33,963 bases of DNA from Mogibacterium sp. (GTDB taxonomy: Bacteria > Bacillota > Clostridia > Peptostreptococcales > Anaerovoracaceae): the NCBI GenBank assembly GCA_017505405.1, contig JAFVPI010000073.1, positions 1 through 33,963 of the forward strand, written 5' to 3'. This document shows, piece by piece, positions 30,617-33,963 of this stretch. Numbering within the stretch: position 1 is the stretch's first letter; each line of letters opens with the position of its first letter. The translations under genes and the position numbers were made by a program. The notes beneath the pieces are model-generated. The model saw only the letters and a program-made list of their open reading frames with translations, made no database searches and had not been told where the DNA came from.

Positions 30617-31936
30617 ATGCTTAACATGAACTGGAAACTGGAACAGAGGGAAAAAGAAGGAAAGATCATCAAAGTCGGTATCGTGGGAGCCGGACAGATG
30701 GGCCGCGGAATGGTTACACAGATGGTTCTCATGAAGGGAATGACACCTGCGATCGTATCCGATATCAACGTCTCTCTCGCAGTACAGGCTTTCAAATATG
30801 CAGAGGTTACTGACGATGAGATCGTTGTTGCAAAGTCTCTCGATGAAGCAAACGCAGGAATCGCAGCCGGCAAGTACGTAGCATGCGGTGATGCGGCTTT
30901 CGTTTCCGCAGCAGATGGCGTCGACGCCGTTATCGACTGCACAGGAGTTCCTGATGTAGGCGCAAAGGTTGCTACAGACGCTATGAAGAACGGCAAGCAC
31001 GTAGTAATGCTCAACGTTGAGACAGACGTTGTTATCGGACCTTACCTCGACAAGTTCGCTAAGGATCACGGCGTAATCTACACAGGTTCCGCTGGTGACG
31101 AGCCGGGCGCTGTAATGGAGCTCTACTGCTTCGCAAAGGCTATGGGCCTCAACGTAGAAGTAATGGGCAAGGGCAAGAACAACAAGCTCGACTATGAGTG
31201 CAACCCTGACACAGTACTCGAAGAGGCTACACGCCGCAAGATGAGCCCGAGAATGCTCTGCGCTTTCAAGGACGGCACAAAGACAATGGTAGAAATGACT
31301 GCTATGTGCAACTACACAGGACTTATTCCTGACGTAATCGGCGGACACGGCCCTGCAACAGCTCCTGGAACAGAGGGCGTTAAGCAGCTCAACGAGATCT
31401 TCAAACTGAAGAAAGACGGCGGAATCCTCAACAAGCACGGCGTAGTTGAGTATGTAAACGGAATCGCTCCTGGCGTATTCGTAACAGTTTCCACAGACAA
31501 CGCTGAGATCGCTTATCAGCTGCAGTACCACAGCATGGGTCCTGGACCACTCTGGACACTCTACAGACCATATCACCTCTGCAACCTCGAGACACCGCTC
31601 ACAGTTGCCAAGGCTGTTATCGACGGAGAGAAGACATGCGTAGCTAAGGACGGACTCGTTGCTGAGTGCATCACAAGAGCTAAGATCGACCTCAAGGCTG
31701 GTCAGAACCTCGACGGAATCGGCGGATACACAACACTCGGATCGATCTGCACAGAGGCAGAGGCAACAGAGAAGGGTTATGTACCATTCGGCCTGATCAA
31801 CAAAAACGCTGTTATGAAGGTTGACTGCAAGAAGGGCGACCTCATCACATACGACATGGTTGAGCTCGACAAGAACACTCTGATCTACAAGCTCAGAAAA
31901 GAGCAGGATGCTATGTACGGAAAGCACGTTCTGTAA
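30617..31936 (+). CDS. NAD(P)-dependent oxidoreductase with C-terminal SAF domain (COG4091 type)
   Basis: The 439-residue protein has a Rossmann fold from residue 16 (KVGIVGAGQMGRGMVTQ), a homoserine-dehydrogenase-like middle (GVDAVIDCTGVPDVGAKV, TGSAGDEPGAVMELY, GKGKNNKLDYECNPD) and a SAF-type C-terminus (AKIDLKAGQNLDGIGGYTTLG, KKGDLITYDMVEL). Members of this family are often called predicted homoserine dehydrogenases, but lie in sugar operons and have no agreed substrate. Following EIIA, it most likely oxidises the polyol phosphate produced by the PTS. AAGGAGG stands 11 nt before the ATG. Codon use is very regular (ACA for Thr, CTC for Leu), consistent with high expression. Confidence 0.8.
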   Translation: MLNMNWKLEQREKEGKIIKVGIVGAGQMGRGMVTQMVLMKGMTPAIVSDINVSLAVQAFKYAEVTDDEIVVAKSLDEANAGIAAGKYVACGDAAFVSAADGVDAVIDCTGVPDVGAKVATDAMKNGKHVVMLNVETDVVIGPYLDKFAKDHGVIYTGSAGDEPGAVMELYCFAKAMGLNVEVMGKGKNNKLDYECNPDTVLEEATRRKMSPRMLCAFKDGTKTMVEMTAMCNYTGLIPDVIGGHGPATAPGTEGVKQLNEIFKLKKDGGILNKHGVVEYVNGIAPGVFVTVSTDNAEIAYQLQYHSMGPGPLWTLYRPYHLCNLETPLTVAKAVIDGEKTCVAKDGLVAECITRAKIDLKAGQNLDGIGGYTTLGSICTEAEATEKGYVPFGLINKNAVMKVDCKKGDLITYDMVELDKNTLIYKLRKEQDAMYGKHVL

Positions 31937-31969
31937 TTCCGTAAACAGATCTCCTATAAAAGATATTTA

Positions 31970-32002
31970 AAAACTGCCGGATCAAAGATCCAGCAGTTTT
32001 TT
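31970..32002. terminator. Bidirectional terminator between the oxidoreductase and SHOCT genes
   Basis: AAAACTGC(C)GGATC, AAA and GATCC(A)GCAGTTTTTT form an 11-bp stem with one mismatch and a T run on each strand. It overlaps the last codons of the SHOCT-protein gene. Confidence 0.82.
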
Positions 32003-32395
32003 CTTTTTAGCGTCAAATTCTTCTTTTGTTATAATGTCCAGATCCAGCAGTTCCTTAAGCTTTTTCAGTTCCTCGTACGGATCCATGCCGGCTGCAGATG
32101 CAGCTGCATGATCGCCGGGTGCGGCGCCTGCGGGACTGCTTTCGCCTTTCCGCATTTTCTCAAATTCTCTCAGCGCCAGCTCCAGCTTGCTTTTTCTTGA
32201 CCGTGCAAAAGGAACCGGGATCTCCCTTCCTCCTGTCCGCAGGGTCAGGATCCCATATGGTGAAAAGAGCTGTGAACTGGTGATCTCCAGTGACTCGATC
32301 TCCGTGTATGGGTAGTGATGACCGCGGGCTATCAGCTCATCTTCATCAAAAATAATAGGTTCGATGCTGAGCTGCCCTTCTATCTCATGATACAT
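31982..32395 (-). CDS. SHOCT-domain protein of unknown function
   Basis: The 137-residue protein has an N-terminal beta-rich part (about 1-80; PYTEIESLEITSSQLF and GILTLRTGG, resembling PH-like DUF4429 segments). A variable Ala/Pro linker and a C-terminal SHOCT motif follow (YEELKKLKELLDLDIITKEEFDAKKKKLLDL region, 107-137). SHOCT is a short oligomerisation helix pair. No membrane segment is visible. It follows the lipoprotein enzyme by 45 bp and may be in its operon. AGGAGG precedes the ATG. Confidence 0.75.
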   Translation of the reverse strand: MYHEIEGQLSIEPIIFDEDELIARGHHYPYTEIESLEITSSQLFSPYGILTLRTGGREIPVPFARSRKSKLELALREFEKMRKGESSPAGAAPGDHAAASAAGMDPYEELKKLKELLDLDIITKEEFDAKKKKLLDL

Positions 32396-32440
32396 GGCCT
32401 GACCCTCCTTCTTTTAAGATGCAGCCGCAGGCCTCTCCCG

Positions 32441-33871
32441 CTAATACAGAGGTTCCGCAAGCCCAAAGTTTTCCTCATTAATCGCCTTTGCGCGCTTGAT
32501 CGCATCCGGCAGGACTTTCAGAAGATAGTCCACTTCTTCTTCCGTATTGTAGATCCCAAAGCTTACACGGATCATTCCCGGTGTGTTTACATCGGAGCAT
32601 TCCGCAAAGTTTCTGACCTGCTCATCAGTCAGCCCATAAAATCTCCAGACATATGGATTTGCACAGAACGCGCCTCTTCTGGTTGCTATTGCGTATTGCT
32701 GTGACAGCTGTTCCGCCAGAAGATGTGAGTTGCAGTCACTGAAGTTGAACGATATGACGCCGACACGGTCGCTCAGATCCTCAGAATCTCCGTAGACTAT
32801 CACGTTATCCATCTTCAGAAGTCCGTCGACCAGTCTCTGGTTCAGAGCCTTCTCATGTGCCTCGATATTGTCAAATCCGACTTCCTCAAGAATGTCTATT
32901 GCCTTGCCCAGTCCTATGACACCCGGATAGTTCGGTGAACCGGCTTCGTAACTCTTTGGTGCATCCGCATACTCTACCCAGTCATCCCCTACGATATAGA
33001 TCGTGCCGCCGCCATAGAATTTAGGCATGTGGCCGCTCAAAGCTTCACTCAGACCGACTACTGCGCCGCCGCCATATGGCGAATACATTTTGTGTGCAGA
33101 GAATACGAAGAAATCGATATTCTCGTCTTCGGTCTCACCAAGCATTGAGAACTTTCTGTGCGCAACGATCTGGGCACCGTCAACGATGATCTTTGCGCCG
33201 TACTTATGCGCAAGCTTTGCTACCCTGTGCACGTCTGTAACATAGCCGGTTACATTTGAAGCCGCTGTCACGGATACGTATTTGACCTTGTTTTTCTTGA
33301 GCTGCTTCTCGATCTCATCGTACATAACACGCCCTTGATCATCTACTTCAGCATAGATGACCGTACCGTTTTCACGCCACGGGAGATCGTTTGAATGATG
33401 TTCCATGCGTGTCGTGAGGACGACATCGCTCTTTTTCTCAATAAGCGCTGATGCCAGTTTATTCAGGCCGTCCGTGGTATTGTTGACATAAAAGACAGTA
33501 TACGTCTCCGGATCTGCTCCTACAAAATCAATGATCTTATCTTTTGTAGAATTGTACAGATCCGTCGAATAGTCCGACTTAGGCGAAAAGCCTCTGCCGA
33601 TCGAGCCGTACTTCTTGAGCTCTTCCTCTACTTCATCAGCGACAGGCTGAAGCGCCGGCGTGGTTGCAGCATTATCAAAATTCGTAACAGTTTTCTTGCT
33701 GCCGTTCTCTAGCTCCATCTCCTCATCGATGCCGACAACATAATCCCTGATGTTGTCCATCGTGTAGCCCTTGTCCCCCTCCGGGGCTGCACTCTTACCG
33801 CAGGCGCTGAGCATGCTGATGCTCAGAGTCAGGACAATTATCCCGGCCAGCCATTTTTTCATCTTTTTCAT
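32441..33871 (-). CDS. Lipoprotein PLP enzyme of the cysteine desulfurase/aminotransferase class V fold
   Basis: Residues 1-24 form a lipoprotein signal: a basic N-terminus (MKKMKKW), a hydrophobic core and the lipobox LSAC with lipidated Cys24. The mature part is a full class V enzyme. It has FDNAATTP, MEHHSNDLPW (His158/159), ASNVTGYVTDV, IIVDGAQIVAH (Asp231, Gln234), the PLP-binding Lys261 in FSAHKMYSPYGGG, and RRGAFCANP, where Cys403 aligns with the catalytic cysteine of SufS-type desulfurases. The predicted location is the outer face of the membrane, unusual for a PLP enzyme. The reaction could be cysteine desulfuration or another beta-elimination, but is not proven. GGGAG stands 6 nt before the ATG. 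Confidence 0.85.
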   Translation of the reverse strand: MKKMKKWLAGIIVLTLSISMLSACGKSAAPEGDKGYTMDNIRDYVVGIDEEMELENGSKKTVTNFDNAATTPALQPVADEVEEELKKYGSIGRGFSPKSDYSTDLYNSTKDKIIDFVGADPETYTVFYVNNTTDGLNKLASALIEKKSDVVLTTRMEHHSNDLPWRENGTVIYAEVDDQGRVMYDEIEKQLKKNKVKYVSVTAASNVTGYVTDVHRVAKLAHKYGAKIIVDGAQIVAHRKFSMLGETEDENIDFFVFSAHKMYSPYGGGAVVGLSEALSGHMPKFYGGGTIYIVGDDWVEYADAPKSYEAGSPNYPGVIGLGKAIDILEEVGFDNIEAHEKALNQRLVDGLLKMDNVIVYGDSEDLSDRVGVISFNFSDCNSHLLAEQLSQQYAIATRRGAFCANPYVWRFYGLTDEQVRNFAECSDVNTPGMIRVSFGIYNTEEEVDYLLKVLPDAIKRAKAINEENFGLAEPLY

Positions 33872-33914
33872 AATAATCTCCCGCTTTCACCTGTGTTTAT
33901 GCTTATCCATATTA

Positions 33915-33962
33915 CTACGGCAGTATGACAGTGATCCTTGTTCCTATGTCTTTTCTTGAGAT
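33915..33962 (-). CDS. Possible C-terminal end of an upstream gene (partial)
   Basis: The last 15 codons before a TAG at 33915-33917 read ISRKDIGTRITVILP on the minus strand. The ending GTRITVILP resembles the close of histidine-kinase ATPase domains (G-T-x-x-T-V-x-L-P). The fragment is too short for a firm call and the rest lies outside the window. Confidence 0.35.
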   Translation of the reverse strand: MSRKDIGTRITVILP

Positions 33963-33963
33963 G

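Noticed and set aside
30545-31927. 460-codon open frame antisense to the SAF oxidoreductase
   Set aside because: It mirrors the sense gene almost exactly. It is open because the sense gene avoids codons that create antisense stops. The antisense protein has no recognisable family and is rich in Cys, Ser and Val.

Overview
The window looks like part of the chromosome of an anaerobic Bacillota, probably Clostridia. The grounds are strong AGGAGG-type ribosome binding sites, TTGACA/TATAAT-type promoters, intrinsic terminators, an HPr with both His15 and Ser46, citrate lyase, Fe-S oxidoreductases and a SorC-type sugar regulator. I cannot name the genus. No rRNA, tRNA, CRISPR array or insertion sequence was seen. 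Apart from one broken gene and two truncated at the window edges, the genes are intact and tightly packed.

Region 1 (1-5.9 kb, minus strand): an aconitase X large subunit cut by the window edge, a C69 dipeptidase, a membrane-bound YdcF/DUF218 protein and a Na/Pi cotransporter. The cotransporter is preceded by a promoter, a leader that folds like the yybP-ykoY (Mn2+) riboswitch, and an overlapping terminator hairpin.

Region 2 (5.9-18.7 kb): a long minus-strand citrate/glutamate cluster in the order aconitase-family hydratase, citD, citE, citF, NADP-type isocitrate dehydrogenase, hairpin, citC, citXG fusion, LysR regulator, glutaminase, Fe-S aldo/keto reductase. Together the enzymes connect acetate plus oxaloacetate, citrate, isocitrate, 2-oxoglutarate and glutamate/glutamine. 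A FadR-type GntR regulator is divergent. Between the two lie a perfect dyad centred about 64 bp upstream of the predicted citrate start (the classic LysR-activator position) and a TTGTATACAA operator at the GntR promoter.

Region 3 (18.7-20.9 kb): a PIG-L/LmbE-type deacetylase and an ATP-grasp ligase, divergently transcribed.

Region 4 (20.9-32 kb): a complete glucitol-family PTS locus. On the minus strand are gutM (broken by an in-frame amber codon), EIIC, a free-standing EIIB, a second EIIB fused to a membrane domain (the two EIIB segments are a recent tandem duplication), a HAD phosphatase, HPr and Enzyme I. On the plus strand are an archaeal-type triosephosphate isomerase homologue, a YjbQ-family protein and a class II ketose-bisphosphate aldolase, then (after the convergent SorC regulator gene) EIIA and a Rossmann/SAF-domain oxidoreductase. 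A recurring ACGCAA motif, perfectly palindromic upstream of the sorC gene, marks several of the promoters. The enzyme set does not fit ordinary sorbitol catabolism and is the best candidate for an undescribed pathway.

Region 5 (32-34 kb, minus strand): a SHOCT-domain protein, and a lipoprotein-signal-bearing PLP enzyme of the cysteine desulfurase/aminotransferase V fold. The latter is unexpected because such enzymes are normally cytoplasmic. A few codons of an upstream gene are visible at the right edge.
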